Counted from the first letter of the stretch, positions 50,605-61,659 are shown. The stretch is 64,000 nucleotides of DNA from Chrysopilus asiliformis (GCA_964034945.1 OZ035962.1:78575942-78639941); one strand, 5' to 3'. The notes: generated by a model not told the origin, from the letters alone. Translations and numbers: made by a program.

Positions 50605-51190
50605 GAAAATAGTACAGAGCAAAATAAAATTAGGGTGGAAATTTCTGAACAGCACATGACCTTATACAACAAAAAAATTTTTTTTTCAGGAAAATACCCT
50701 AGAGCAAAATAAAATTAGGGTGGAAATTTCTGAACAGCACATGACTTTCTTATACAACAAAAAAAAAATTTTTTTTCAGGAAAATATCCTAGAGCAAAAT
50801 AAAATTAGGGTGGAAATTTCTGAATAGCACATGACTTTCTTATACAACAAAAAAAAAATTTTTTTTCAGGAAAATACCCTAGAGCAAAATAAAAGTCTCG
50901 AGCAAATGTCTGAACAGCACACGACTTTCTTATACAAAAATTTTTTTTCCAGGAAAATACCCTAGAGCAAAATAAAATAGCGAGGAAATGTCTGAACAGC
51001 ACATGACTTTCTTATACAACAAAAAAAAATTTTTTTTTTCAGGGAAATATCCTAGAGCAAAATAAAAGTCTCGAGGAAATTTCTGAACAGCACACGACTT
51101 TCTTATACAAAAATTTTTTTTCCAGGAAAATACCCTAGAGCAAAATAAAATTAGCAAGGAAATGTCTGAACAGCACATGACTTTCTTATA
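50605..51190 (+). repeat. 82-90-bp tandem array in left arm of the hAT element
   Basis: Units contain 'tttcaggaaaatac', 'cctagagcaaaataaaa', 'aaatttctgaacagcacatgac' and 'tttcttatacaa' followed by an A/T run. 'CCTAGAGC' occurs at 50698, 50788, 50878, 50961, 51051 and 51133, after one degenerate unit near 50613, giving about seven units. The open frames here on the minus strand are repeat translations. Confidence 0.9.
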
Positions 51191-51629
51191 CCACAAAAAA
51201 TCGATTCTTAAATATAAAAATACACTATTTTAAAGACACGGGTTTTTTATTTGTATGAATGGGACATAGATGACATAGTAAAACATTAATACTGCACTGA
51301 AATTAGGGTTTGAATTGGTTTGTTTGATATCGAAAACACAATGACGCGTCAAGGCATGCGTAAGCTTTTACATTTCGATGCTTCAAAAGTAAAACCAGTG
51401 GCTTACTATGGGACGATTTAAAATGGCGCTTCGCTTTGACGCTCCGTTTCCCCAACTCATTGCACGACATCATGTCCAATATATGTTTCAGTGTATCACC
51501 AACATAGGTAAATTTATTTTATTTTTCAGTTAGTTCATCAATGCCCCATTCTATATCCAAATCAACATACAAAATAAAAAACCCGTGTCTTTAAAATAGT
51601 GTATTTTTATATTTAAGAATCGATTTTTT

Positions 51630-51900
51630 GTTGTATAAGAAACTCATGTGCGGTTCAGAAATTTCCTCGAGAATTTTATTTTGCTCTGGGGTATTTTCCT
51701 GAAAATTTTTTTTTCTTGTATAAGAAAGTCATGTGCTGTTCAGACATTTCCTCGAGAAGTTTATTTTGCTATAGGGTATTTTCCTGAAAAAAATTTTTTT
51801 TTTGTTGTATAAGAAAGTCATGTGCTGTTCAGAAATTTCCTCCCTAATTTTATTTTGCTCCGTACTATTTTCAAAAAAAAAGAAATCGATTTTCCTGTAT
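51630..51900 (-). repeat. Tandem array in right arm of the hAT element (3 units)
   Basis: Reverse complement of the left-arm unit, with 'ttttgctc(t/c)' or 'ttttgctat' at about 51679, 51764 and 51853. Only three units are present against about seven on the left, so the arms have changed copy number independently. Confidence 0.85.
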
Positions 51901-52189
51901 AAGAAACACAAAGGAAAGCAAATCAGCATTGCTTAAGCAAATTCCAGCACTGCTTAAGCACAGCATTTCTAAGCAAATTCCACCACTGCTTAAATTTTGC
52001 TTAAGCAAATTTCAGCACAGCATTTCCCACTTGATTGCTTCGACGAAGCAGTTTTTTGCTTTGCTGGTGCTTAATGCTCCTGAAGTGCTTTGCTCTAAGC
52101 AAAGCAATTTACTTTTTACTCAGCACAGCAAAGCATCAGCATCAACACGAGAATTAAGCAAAGCAATTTAAACCCTGGTTATGACATCT

Positions 52190-53428
52190 AAATTCATTGC
52201 TTATGTAATATGCCTTTCTCAATATTTAATAAAATGATTTATATATTCTGGTGTTTGTTCCCTGAAAACATTGACGCTATTACCATAAATCTGAAGCGAA
52301 TGTTCACATTTGTTATTTAAAAACAAAAAAATAATATTTTCTTAATGTGACTGATTATATTCACCTCATGAAATGAAAACAAATCGATATCACAGGACTA
52401 TTTGCTAAAGTGCCTCATTAGCTATAAACACCCTGTGATGTTAGGCATTGGAAATATAGTGGCTTGTCTAGTTTAGCACAACTTAAATTGCATGCAAACC
52501 GATTTCATGGCTGAGGACATGATATTCCTAAACAAATAAATCCTGTTCCGTCGACATCGTCGAAAATCTAAGTCATTGACTTTTGTATGGCTGACTGCAA
52601 AGGAAAGTTCGTTCAACTTGCAATTTCAGTCACCTCGAGCAGTATCCAATGGCTATTAGTATCTCAATACTGTCTACCACTGAATATCTTCTACTTGGCA
52701 CTGACTGTTATAATGGAAATGAAAGTGCCCCCAAACAGTCGCAAACCTCATACAGGACGAAGTATGGGTCAACTGTTGCTTCACACTTTACATGGCAGAA
52801 AATCGATTAATGCTTTTCGGTTGGAAGTTTTTGTATAACTTGGGGCAGTTTTACTTCATCCCCAACTTCCATTGCACCACTTAAAAAAGAAGTCCATTTA
52901 GGCATTCAAGGCTGCAAATTTGTCCTATGGATGGACACATTTCCATAAGCCTATCGGTAAGCAATCAAAAAGTCATTCCGCTTGTTCGGTGTATAGAAAG
53001 GGGGCAAAGAAATCATTAACTTCCACTAGCTTATGTTTCAATTGTATTTTGTATACAATTATAGAAAAAATAGGCCCTCAGGCAATTTAGGTAATATTTT
53101 GTTGGGGAATGCTCCTTAAAATTGGTGTTTTGTTAGGGCAACGTTTCCAAGGTAGCGGCGTCGCCGTCGTCGTCGACAACGATTTCGTGGAGGTATTTGA
53201 AGCTTTCCGTTTATTAGGGTTAGGCTACTAACAACGATCCAAAAGTTTAGCCAATAATTCCATTTCAGTTGAGTACTACAATGTAAGACTGTTGTTACTG
53301 GAAACAAGTAAAAACGAATTCGTTTACATTTTTAAACGTGAATAATTTTGAACTGGTCATTTTAACAATCTGTGTTAAACAGAATTTTATGTTTTTGAAG
53401 AAAAATAGTGTTAAAATGAGTGTTAACA
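52190..53428. other. Upstream region of the CCDC66-like gene
   Basis: This contains the presumptive promoter and 5' leader, but no core promoter element could be assigned. A less AT-rich block at 52560-52850 holds an 83-codon frame without known motifs. A GTCGTCGTC-rich stretch lies at 53157-53177. Confidence 0.4.
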
Positions 53429-56400
53429 ATGACTAATAAAGGGACAACACTTCTCGAACTCAAGAAACAGCAATGGGCAAGAGAAAAGGGTAAATTTTCT
53501 TCTACTATGAATAACGAAAATTTTAATTTGAAAAAAAAAAATCTTTTGCAGAAGAACTAGCTCGAATGGAAGAAGTCTTCTCCCATTCATCGCAGCGTTT
53601 TGAAAAGACGTCGGTGAGAACATACTACTCCAACCTTGATCTACGACAGCAAAGCTTCAAGGATGAACGCCTCAGTGATAGTGACCATAGGGGTAGTAGC
53701 TATGACCTGCTTCAAGTCGAGGATTATCCGTCGAACAGAAAGCATTTCGATATACCGCCCAAGCAACGGTTGCGCAGTCCAAGCCTTCCTTCCATTCGTC
53801 ATAAGAATTACAAGGCAAGGCATCCAATGATGGCGGCGGAGAACGGGGTCAGCGGGAATAGTATTGTCGGACAAGGTGGCGGTCAACAGGAAGAGGACAC
53901 CTCAGGCTATACCAGCGACTCAGCGAATAATCCACAAAGTCCAGATATTTGGTATGCGAGTGACGCCAGTGCCAACAATAGTCGTCTATCTAAGGATTAT
54001 CAAACGTCTGCGTATGATAAATCGTCCAAAGCCTATCAGCATAGTGACTATCATCAGAGTCGTAGCGAGAAAATCAATTATCGAAAATCGCGTGAGCAGA
54101 GTCTAAGAATGTCATCGAACGCATTAGATACAATCGGACATGATATGGACAGCAGCTTTCAGAGGTAATAATCGAAGGGTGGACTTAATTACGTTCATGT
54201 TTTATTTATAGATAATTCAAATAATGTAAACCATATTATTCATAGCTCCTACTTTAATCATCCGTCGAGTCCATCGAACGTTAGTCGCGACGTTTCAACA
54301 TCGAGCACGTATCCTATTTATCCAGAGCCAGTCGACTTTTATCCGAAGACCAAGGACGAACGCGCGAAATGGAGTGAACGCAACATGAATAGTTGGAAGG
54401 CACCATCAGATTACTCTAGCAATCATAGCGGATACAAGAATGGACCAGGATGGCTGGAGCGTGGAATACACGATCTTAAAGACAGCGAGGACGATAGTCA
54501 TTCTATTCAGTCGGTTTCGCATATTCGAGGACAGAACGCACCCTTGGACCCAATTGTTCTGGCCGAACGATTAAACAAGCGCAGAAAAGCCCTAGAATTT
54601 CAAAATGCCATCAAGCAGCAGTTGGAAGAGCGTGAAAAACTTCGTCAGTGGGAACATGAGCGGCAACTGCGGGAAGAACGTCTTGAGGAAGAGCGAATTA
54701 TTCGACAGCGTGAGGCCGAACAAAGTCGTCTACAATACGAGCAGCAGCTTCAAATGGAGAAGGAGGAAGTGCAAAGAAAGAAACAGGAATTGATGAGACT
54801 CGCCCTGGAAAAAGCCGAAAAGGACGCAAAACTGGAGCGGCAGAGACGAAAGAGGAATAAGCTTCAACCGTATGGACTTCTTCAACCCATCTCCAGGGGT
54901 AGTTTCCCTCAGGAGACCAGGCTAGAGCAGCCAGAACTTGAAAATGAACCGGAAGAAGACACAACTGAAGTTGAACGTGCCACAACCGCAGTTGTTGAAG
55001 AGATTGCAAATGAACCTATAATCGTTCCAGTTCAAGCAGCAAAACCAACAGCTTCCCTGCCACCCCCACCATATTCACCTCCACCATCCTCCGCCCCGGA
55101 AACAACCGCTGAAATTGCACCTGTGCAGAGAGAGGACAAAGTTCTGATCGGGACCCCCATAAATCTACGCAAAACCGTTGTGAAACCATCCGAGATCAAA
55201 GAACCGAAGTTGATTTCCAAGGAAAACGAAATTGATGGCATCGCGTTAGTTCTACAGCCGACAATGCTCCCGCTTCCCGTGACGACAGATATTTTCGCTC
55301 TGCAGAACACTATCGGGAATCTACAAATGGCTGCGATGTTGATGCAGCAGTCGCAGTTAATTTCGAAAATCAGCGGGGAACAAAAGTTCTTGGAAGTCAC
55401 GAAGCCCAATGGAGTCGACAACAGCGTTCAGACAAAAATCGAAGAGTCAACTGTCGTCAGTGAATCAAAGAAACCACCAGCAAGCATTATTGAGGTGACA
55501 AACACATTAGTTGATCAACAATCAAATACCGTTGAGGATCCTATTTGTCGATTGTGCGGGAAGTGTCATTTTTCTGGATATCCTCGAGAATTTTCCACTA
55601 ATGAACCACCAGAGCAGGAGGAAATAATATCTCAAGTTCCTGAAAGAATAACAAGCGCCATTCGCCCAATGATTAGAATAGAAACGCCAGAAAACCTACA
55701 AGCTATCATAGCAATCCCTGGAATTCAAGAGCGGCAGGTAGTGGCACTGGTGAGCAAAAGTGTCGAAACAGAACGTCCCGATTTGGACCTTGTGCAACGG
55801 CAGGATGCAGAAACCCAAACTGAATTTCCCTCCACGTGTGAATTGTGTCTTTTGCACAATAAATTTTACAAGATTTTTCTTAAGCGAGAAGTCTCTACTA
55901 CAACTACTACACAAACATCGAAGGAGCAGGCGGATAGTGTTCCAGAGAACGGAAGCGAGACAACAACCACTACCACCACAACAACAACAACCACCTATCG
56001 AGCCAAGGCCAAAAGTAAGAAACTTCAGGAAAAACTTGACGAGAGACCCAAATGGGGTGTAAATCGACCCGTGATTCAGTATGTCAAGGCCAGCGAACGA
56101 GATCCGTTTTATTTGCGGAACAAGAAGAAGAAGCTGTCGAAAGCGTCACGTAGTTTGTCCGTGGATTCTAGGTTGGGCACCCCTGAAGAACGGATTGGCA
56201 AAGCCAGAACTGTTTGCACAGAAATTTTACCTATCAAAACGGATCAGAATGGCAGGATTTACTTGAATTTCCGGGAATCCAGTACGATTATGAATGAAGA
56301 TGAAATCAAGGATAAGATTCGAGAACGGTATATTAATTTCGGAAGGATTCTGGTGAAGCGGACCAACTGGGACCAGGATGTCAACGGCAATGATGCACTT

Positions 56401-56445
56401 GTACGACATTCGAGCCATCCAGATTTAGATGTTGAAATCTTATAA
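53429..56445 (+). CDS. CCDC66: CCDC66-like centrosomal/ciliary coiled-coil protein
   Basis: Three exons: 53429-53489, 53552-54164 and 54246-56445, joined across 62- and 81-bp introns with GT..AG borders and matching phases; total 957 residues. The start is ATG at 53429 in a good fly-type context, with an in-frame TGA 12 bp upstream. The N-terminus (LELKKQQWAREKEELARMEE, residues 9-28) matches the 'KKxQWxxEL' segment of CCDC66. A long Arg/Glu/Gln coiled coil (about 325-430) begins PLDPIVLAERLNKRRKALE, like CCDC66 'LLDPAQIEERDRRR'. PKWGVNRPVIQYVKASERDP (826-845) matches the vertebrate 'PDWNINKPPKRYIPASEK' block. There are also a proline-rich segment (about 496-510), Cys clusters at 659/662/665 and 756/759 that could bind metal, and a Thr run (796-808). 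CCDC66 is known as a microtubule-associated protein of centriolar satellites, spindle and ciliary axoneme. Additional upstream exons cannot be excluded. Confidence 0.88.
53490..53551 (+). other. CCDC66: CCDC66 intron 1 (62 bp)
   Basis: The donor is AAAAGG followed by GTAAAT. The acceptor is CTTTTGCAG followed by AAGAACTAG. It splits a Glu codon after its first base and restores the frame KEELARM. The length is typical of compact insect introns. Confidence 0.88.
54165..54245 (+). other. CCDC66: CCDC66 intron 2 (81 bp)
   Basis: The donor is TTCAGAG followed by GTAATAAT. The acceptor is TTATTCATAG followed by CTCCTAC. It splits a Ser codon after its second base. The alternative AG at 54210-54211 would give an immediate stop, which supports the chosen acceptor. 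Confidence 0.88.
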
Positions 56446-56610
56446 TTCAGTTTCGGTCACAGACAAAATGCCGATGTGAATTCAACATTTGAAAATGCGT
56501 TTTTTTACAATAATTTTCGATACCAAAAGACTTAAGTTTATATTATTATGCCGTGAGAATTTTTAAATTTTGAAAACAAGTGAGGAAAAATCACCTTTAA
56601 CATTTGTGAA

Positions 56611-56616
56611 AATAAA
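56611..56616 (+). promoter_or_regulatory. Poly(A) signal AATAAA of the CCDC66-like gene
   Basis: AATAAA lies 166 bp after the stop codon, followed within 20-30 bp by a GT/T-rich stretch (TTGTGGTTCTTTGTTTTG), the usual arrangement of a cleavage and polyadenylation site. Confidence 0.7.
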
Positions 56617-56726
56617 ATTGTGGTTCTTTGTTTTGGCACTTGAGATTTTTTTGAAATATAATTGATAAAATACTAATTTTCTTTCTCGAATGGATTTTTA
56701 AATCTCTTTAGTTCCCAAGTGGTGTT

Positions 56727-58145
56727 CAGTGTTTCCCAACCGGTGGATCACGACTCTCTGGGGGTCGCCAACAATTTTTAGAGTGTAGCAATATCCATAA
56801 AAGCACAATTAAAAAATTACCGGTCTTAAAAAACTGATAAAAGCAAATTAAAAAAAAAAAAAGAATCAATTTATATAACATTTCAAGTTACATATTTTAT
56901 GAACAATGAAGAGTATTTCCTGCGGCACATTTTCTTTAAAATATTACCATTCCTAGTGTAAATTTTTAAATTTTTTAGCTACGGAAGATTTCTGCTGTAG
57001 AATTTCCCAGTTCGTCCAAGCATCAGTTGTGGTCAGCACAAAATTTTTCCCTAGAAAATTTCAAGTTTCAGAAAAAATGTGCAAAAAAAAATTAATGGAA
57101 ATTTCTCAAGAACCGTTCGAGATATAAAAATACCGTTGAAACATAAACTCCAATAAATTTTATTTTCTGTAAATTTAGATTTTTTTTTTGCATTTTATAC
57201 CAAAAACGCATAGTTTTCAAGAAATTATCAAAAAACCCTTATTCTTTAAAAAACTTTGGATGGGAGGTACCCATTGTAGTTAAGGGCACTTTTCTAAAAG
57301 CTTACAGAAAACTACGATTTTTGTAAACTCGCCCACAAAAAGTTTCAAGTCGCTAGCTCAACGCGTTCTCGAGTTATTTAAGATACATATGACGAATAGA
57401 CCGAAAGACAGATTCACGGAGATCATCATCATGTTTCCTGAATCGGATTTCGTCCTGATCATAAATTTTTTTTATCTGCCGGCGTTCTCGAGTTGGTCGC
57501 CATCATGAATACAATACTTTCCTTCTTAGCAACGCAGAGGAAATTAAAAATAGTGAATCTAATTATTTGATAATGGAAAATCCAGAAAACAACTAAAGTA
57601 AAATAAACAATTTCAATTACAAACATAGTCAATTAGACCACAAAATAGTAAATTTTACTACTGAGTAGTTGAATTTATCATAAAAATAGTCGTTTTAGAC
57701 TATTTGCAATTGAAATTTTTGGAATTGAAATTAACTATTTTAGTGGTATTTCCAATTTTACATCATACAATAGTTAGATTTACTATTTTTTCTCATGGTG
57801 TGACATAATGTTTTAACCTCTTCGCCTGCGGCGCATTTTTTAAAAGGTTATTTTACTGTGTTTGGGGTTTTTTGGCTGCAATATCTATATTTCGTGTCCT
57901 AAAGAGACATCGGTTTTCAGTATCTCTGTGATTTTTTCTGTCAGGCAATTTTTCTGTCAATTGAAAAATTCTTTTTCAATTGATTCTGCTTCTTTTTCGA
58001 TTATTTCTTACAAACGTAGGCTCATTCAAAACGACTAATGAAAAAATCAATAATAATCAATTAATCTCACTACAAAAATTAGAAAAGGTGTCACCGAGCC
58101 TTTTATAACTGCAAAATTGTCAAAAAAAAATGTTGAGAGCCACTA
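56727..58145. mobile_element. Candidate hAT (Charlie-like) element, degenerate
   Basis: The left end CAGTGTTTCCCAACC is followed by GGTGGATCACGACTCTCTGG and GGGTCGCC, very like the known Charlie/hAT terminus. Near 58131-58145 the sequence TGTTGAGAGCCACTA is the expected type of opposite end. The flanking 8-mers match at only about five of eight positions, so the two ends may not belong to one insertion. A family B fragment (57325-57548) is nested inside. No transposase is seen. Confidence 0.45.
57325..57548 (-). mobile_element. DINE-like family B copy
   Basis: On the minus strand it reads, in order, a terminal hairpin around 'tttcctctgcg..gctaagaaggaaagt', 'catgatggcgaccaactcgagaacg', 'ggacgaaatccgattcagg', 'catgatgatgat' and 'cttaaataactcgagaacgcgtt'. 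This is the same order as at 11995-12185. The GTCTG microsatellite is reduced. Confidence 0.6.
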
Positions 58146-58149
58146 CTTG

Positions 58150-60040
58150 GGTTAATTAGGACTAAAAATTTTAATATGATGTAACTTAAGTTTGAAATAT
58201 TTTCATTGGGTTGAAAGCCTTTTTTAACTTTTTTTTTTTTTAAAATGAACACTAATTGCTCGTAATAAAAATAATCGGGAAAAATTTTATAATTTCAAGC
58301 ATTTTGTCTGTGATTTCAGGAAGATTTAATATAATAGTCAACGCACAAGACACGATCAGGCAGTGAAATTAAATAATAAAAAAATGTGAACAAATTAAAA
58401 GCTATTTGAAAGAAGTCTGTTTTTATAAAAATAAGTATCAAACATTTATTAAATACAAATAAAACAAAAAAAAATAAAGAAATAATTCTGAAAAAAGTGT
58501 GAATATTGTTGAGAACCTTAAATCGATTCTCATTTGCATGAGAAGTGGAATTTATTTTTCGTTTCACCTTAAACTCACACCTTTATCCTGTAGAATGATT
58601 AATGAATATAATTTTAACGAAGTTCTTTTGTTCAACTCCATATTCCTCTTACTCCAGAGTTTGTGCTTCAAATAAGTCCAATAAAAGATTGGAATAATGA
58701 AAAAAAAAATTAGTTTAACCCTCGTTTTAGTGCATTTGTAGACGTTTTGGGACAGACAGGGTGAAACCCCAGCCAAATATTTCGTCCCGACTAAATATAA
58801 TGAAAAAAAAGAACACTCAGGATTTTTCCATAAAAAATATTCATACAATGGGAATAGATAAATATTTATTTCAGTTTTGACGTATTCGTTTATTGTCCTG
58901 AAATGCTTTATTTTGTGCGAATATATCGATTATGAGGTGATGTCTTTAGTTTACGGATGATAAATTATCTATCGATGGCAGCTAAAGACTGTGGGTACGG
59001 AGGTTTGTCTTGTTTCATGGACCGTAGCAATCCAGTGTCCTTAGAAAATATTCCAGAAGAAATGATCTGACTGAAGAACTTCTTTGAAAAACAGCATGGA
59101 CTTTTCCCTTTAAAATCGGTGAAAATTACTTGCAAGAAATAAACATCATTCGATAGTTATTTGAAATTTCCTTCTTTGGGGTTGACTGCGTCTACCTTAC
59201 GACCATATTTTGTTTTTCGGCAAAAATCTATCAATTTGCCCTCTTACTTGCGGTTAAAAAGGACTAAACTCGATTATTCAAGATTAAGAGGAAATTGCTA
59301 CGTTCATTTGTTTAGAAAAACCGCAACGATTTCTTTCAGGGAGTAGTTTTTGGATTTTTCAACTTTGAAAGAATATTCAAATTTTAATTCGTACGAGTTT
59401 TTTTGGTTTTCTGAGGTCATAATACGAAACATATGTCGACAGTTTGGGCGTTCGTTGAAAATTTAGGTAAAGTAAATATTGTAATTTTTGTTTATTTAGC
59501 TAACCGAAAGGGTAGGAAAGTGATTATCGTTGTGATTTTCAAATCGCCCTACAATGAAGGATTTACCAATATGGCATTTTTTGGATGGTATTTCCGGATC
59601 TCACCACACAATTTGTAATCCCTATAATTTTAGTGAACCTAAACAGGTTGCTTGAGTTGGTTTTTCCGGCAAAACAGTTTAGGACTTAATCGGAATAAAA
59701 TTGGTGTTGATGATTTTGTGGGTTATTCCAATATTATTTACGCATTAAAATGTTGAACTTTTAAAAGGTTGAGGTCCTGTAAATTACTTACTGAAAAGGG
59801 CTTTGAAAAAAAATGAGCATTTTGCGCGTAATCACCACAAGATTTCAAAAATTAGATTAACAAATATAACTTAAGGTTGTGGTGTCATTGTTCTTGATAA
59901 GATTTTGTAGTTGTGGATTTATCTAAATGTTTATCCCACCCACAGGAACTTTTCTCTAACAAAACAAGAGCCAGAATTTGAGCTCCATCGGTCCAGTGAT
60001 TTTCGAATTAAGGTTTTTGAAGGATACTAATATCAGGATG
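58150..60040. other. Gene-free AT-rich stretch
   Basis: No gene recognised. The frames at 58316-58567, 58564-58848, 59161-59346 and 59433-59618 lack motifs and are AT-driven. Confidence 0.5.
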
Positions 60041-60044
60041 GTTT

Positions 60045-60330
60045 TTACTTTCCTCTACGTAGCTGGGAAGGAAAGTATTATGTTCATGACGGAGACCGAC
60101 TCGAGAACGTGAACAAATAGAACGTTTATGATCAATAGGAAATCCGTTTTAGGAAAAATGATGAGGATGTTCGTGCATCTAACTTGCGAGAGCTAGTTGA
60201 GCTATCGAATTGAAATTTTTCGTGGAGTTTTACCAAAATCGTAGTTTACATTCGGAAAAGTAACTTTAGGAAAAGTAACATTAGCTATAACTAGGATGAC
60301 GATTTTTTTTAGGTTCCGGGACAAATTATG
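60045..60330 (+). mobile_element. DINE-like family B copy with terminal hairpin
   Basis: It begins with a clear hairpin, TACTTTCC at 60048 pairing with GGAAAGTA at about 60070, followed by 'catgacggagaccgactcgagaacg' and 'atgaggatgttcgtgcatctaac'. It aligns with 11995-12185 but lacks the GTCTG microsatellite. Confidence 0.6.
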
Positions 60331-60403
60331 GTGACAGCGGGGATGGCGAGGGGGGAATTTTGTAAACCCGATTAGAGGGAAAAGGATTAATTTTTTTGTT
60401 TGT

Positions 60404-60828
60404 ATCCCAAATAGCATCGAAATCGAAAAGCACATGAGATTTAAAAATGCAGTAATGCAATTAAAATCACTGCATGAAATCGAAGGCAAAGTCCCTTATA
60501 AAATAATACTCCACACAAAGTTTCCATTAATTTATCGCCATTAGATTTTTCTTGTTCGCTTCCTGTATACGTTTTTATTTGTTCAGCTCTGTTCGGTCAC
60601 CAAGCTAACTAAGCATTCGAGGGAGATAGAAAACTCCGCTTACATTCAGAATTACATTCCTGTGTCATAATCGCGACGTAGCAAACCACGAAAAAGTGTT
60701 CCCCACTATAGGTGTCGTTGCGCATCCCATTCGCAAAACGGCGATGTGTCCGCGACACAAATCGCTCAACACCGAGATTTGCATGATGAGGAAATATGTG
60801 AATAAAGACGAAACGGCTTTAAGCAGCC
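60404..60828 (-). mobile_element. CCCAAATAGCA-family element, copy 2 (shorter)
   Basis: The intact end ATCCCAAATAGCATCG at 60404 corresponds to the right end of the 25903-27077 element. The reverse complement of 60500-60820 follows copy 1 through 'ggcgataaattaatggaaact', 'catagt/tatagtggggaacact' and 'ttaagcagc'. The middle ~600 bp of copy 1 is missing, and the other end is lost where a hairpin element (60829-60959) begins. Confidence 0.65.
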
Positions 60829-60959
60829 GTTTCTAAAAGTATTTGGCTGCGAAGCAATTTTTTTCGTGTTTTAAAACAAAATCAATGCATTTTAAGCAAT
60901 ACTAATGTTTTAAAACACGAAAAAAATTGCTTCGCAGGCAAATACTTTTAGAGACAAAC
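60829..60959. mobile_element. 131-bp hairpin element with ~50-bp arms
   Basis: The left arm 60829-60877 ends CGTGTTTTAAAAC. The right arm 60906-60959 begins GTTTTAAAACACG. The arms are near-perfect reverse complements, differing by GGC/GCC-type changes and a few bases at the outer end, and they enclose a 28-bp loop. It abuts the truncated end of the CCCAAATAGCA-family copy. Confidence 0.75.
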
Positions 60960-60985
60960 ATCCCACTATTGAAAATTCTTTAATG

Positions 60986-61655
60986 AAATGCGCCGCACGC
61001 GGTTTTTTTCATGAAAAATACACTAGAGGCAGTAATTTCCGAGAAAATTGCACAAGTCTATTTTTTAATTATTAACACTCGACAGTTTTAAGCCTTTTTC
61101 GAATATTTAGTTGTCAGTCAAAAAGGCACAAAATTATACCTAAATGTCATTTTATTAGCATAAAATGTGTGCAACTACAAAAAATCGTTGCGGTTGCAGC
61201 GAACACTTTAATAATTTTCATTGTGGCCGTTGTGTACAGTTAGGTGTCAGGTCTTTTTGACTGACGTGGCAGTTAGAGTGTTAAGAAATGCCAACACTAG
61301 ATTGCATAATTCTGCTACAGAAGTTTCGTTGCTGGTAAAGTTGCGGGACATATGGTCACCCTAGCTATAACAGATACATCTCATACATTTTTTTTGATGA
61401 AAATAGTTTTTGTTTTCAAAATTTGTTGAAAACTAAAGCTTCAAACAATGGATATAACTATTAAATTAAAAGCAAATAAAATTTTCTACTTTCCTTTACT
61501 TGTGTCTAAAAGTTTTTAAGGCAGAGGAAGTAATACAAGTAATTTTTTACTTAATATTTATCTGTACGTAAAAGACGTCACATTAATTCTAGGCGTTTTG
61601 GACTCTTTCCCCTCCCGCACTCTATTTTATGGACAGCTCCTAAGAATCTCTCCTA
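60986..61655. other. Repeat-derived fragments, no gene
   Basis: A minus-strand copy of the TGCGGCGCATTT motif lies at 60986-61000. A lone hAT-type end ('atggtcaccctagct') lies at 61356-61370. A half copy of the GTCCATA-end MITE family ('gacgtcacattaatt', a C-rich stretch, then 'tattttatggacagctcc') lies at 61567-61639. Confidence 0.45.
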
Positions 61656-61659
61656 AGGC

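Larger units (their letters stand above)
50334..52185. mobile_element. hAT-type foldback element (1836 bp, perfect 8-bp target duplication)
   Basis: The element spans 50342-52177. GTTATGAC is present immediately before (50334-50341) and after it (52178-52185). The ends are CAGGGATTGAAA and, reverse-complemented, CAGGGTTTAAAT. CAGGG ends and an 8-bp duplication are known hAT hallmarks. The arms are very long inverted repeats: GCTTAAGCA/GCTTTGCTTT-rich outer parts, then tandem units, then an inner part (about 51186-51257 versus 51568-51640) that is nearly perfect. The ~310-bp centre carries no recognisable transposase, so it must depend on one elsewhere. Confidence 0.92.

Noticed and set aside
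50473..51929. Several 60-88-codon minus-strand frames with Phe/Lys-rich repeats
   Set aside because: They are translations of the tandem units in the hAT-type element.
52587..52838. 83-codon open frame upstream of CCDC66
   Set aside because: It has balanced composition but no recognised motif and no splice link to the gene. It is left as part of the upstream region.
54212..54245. Alternative acceptor at 54210-54211 for CCDC66 intron 2
   Set aside because: Using it gives an immediate in-frame stop, whereas the acceptor at 54244-54245 keeps the frame open.
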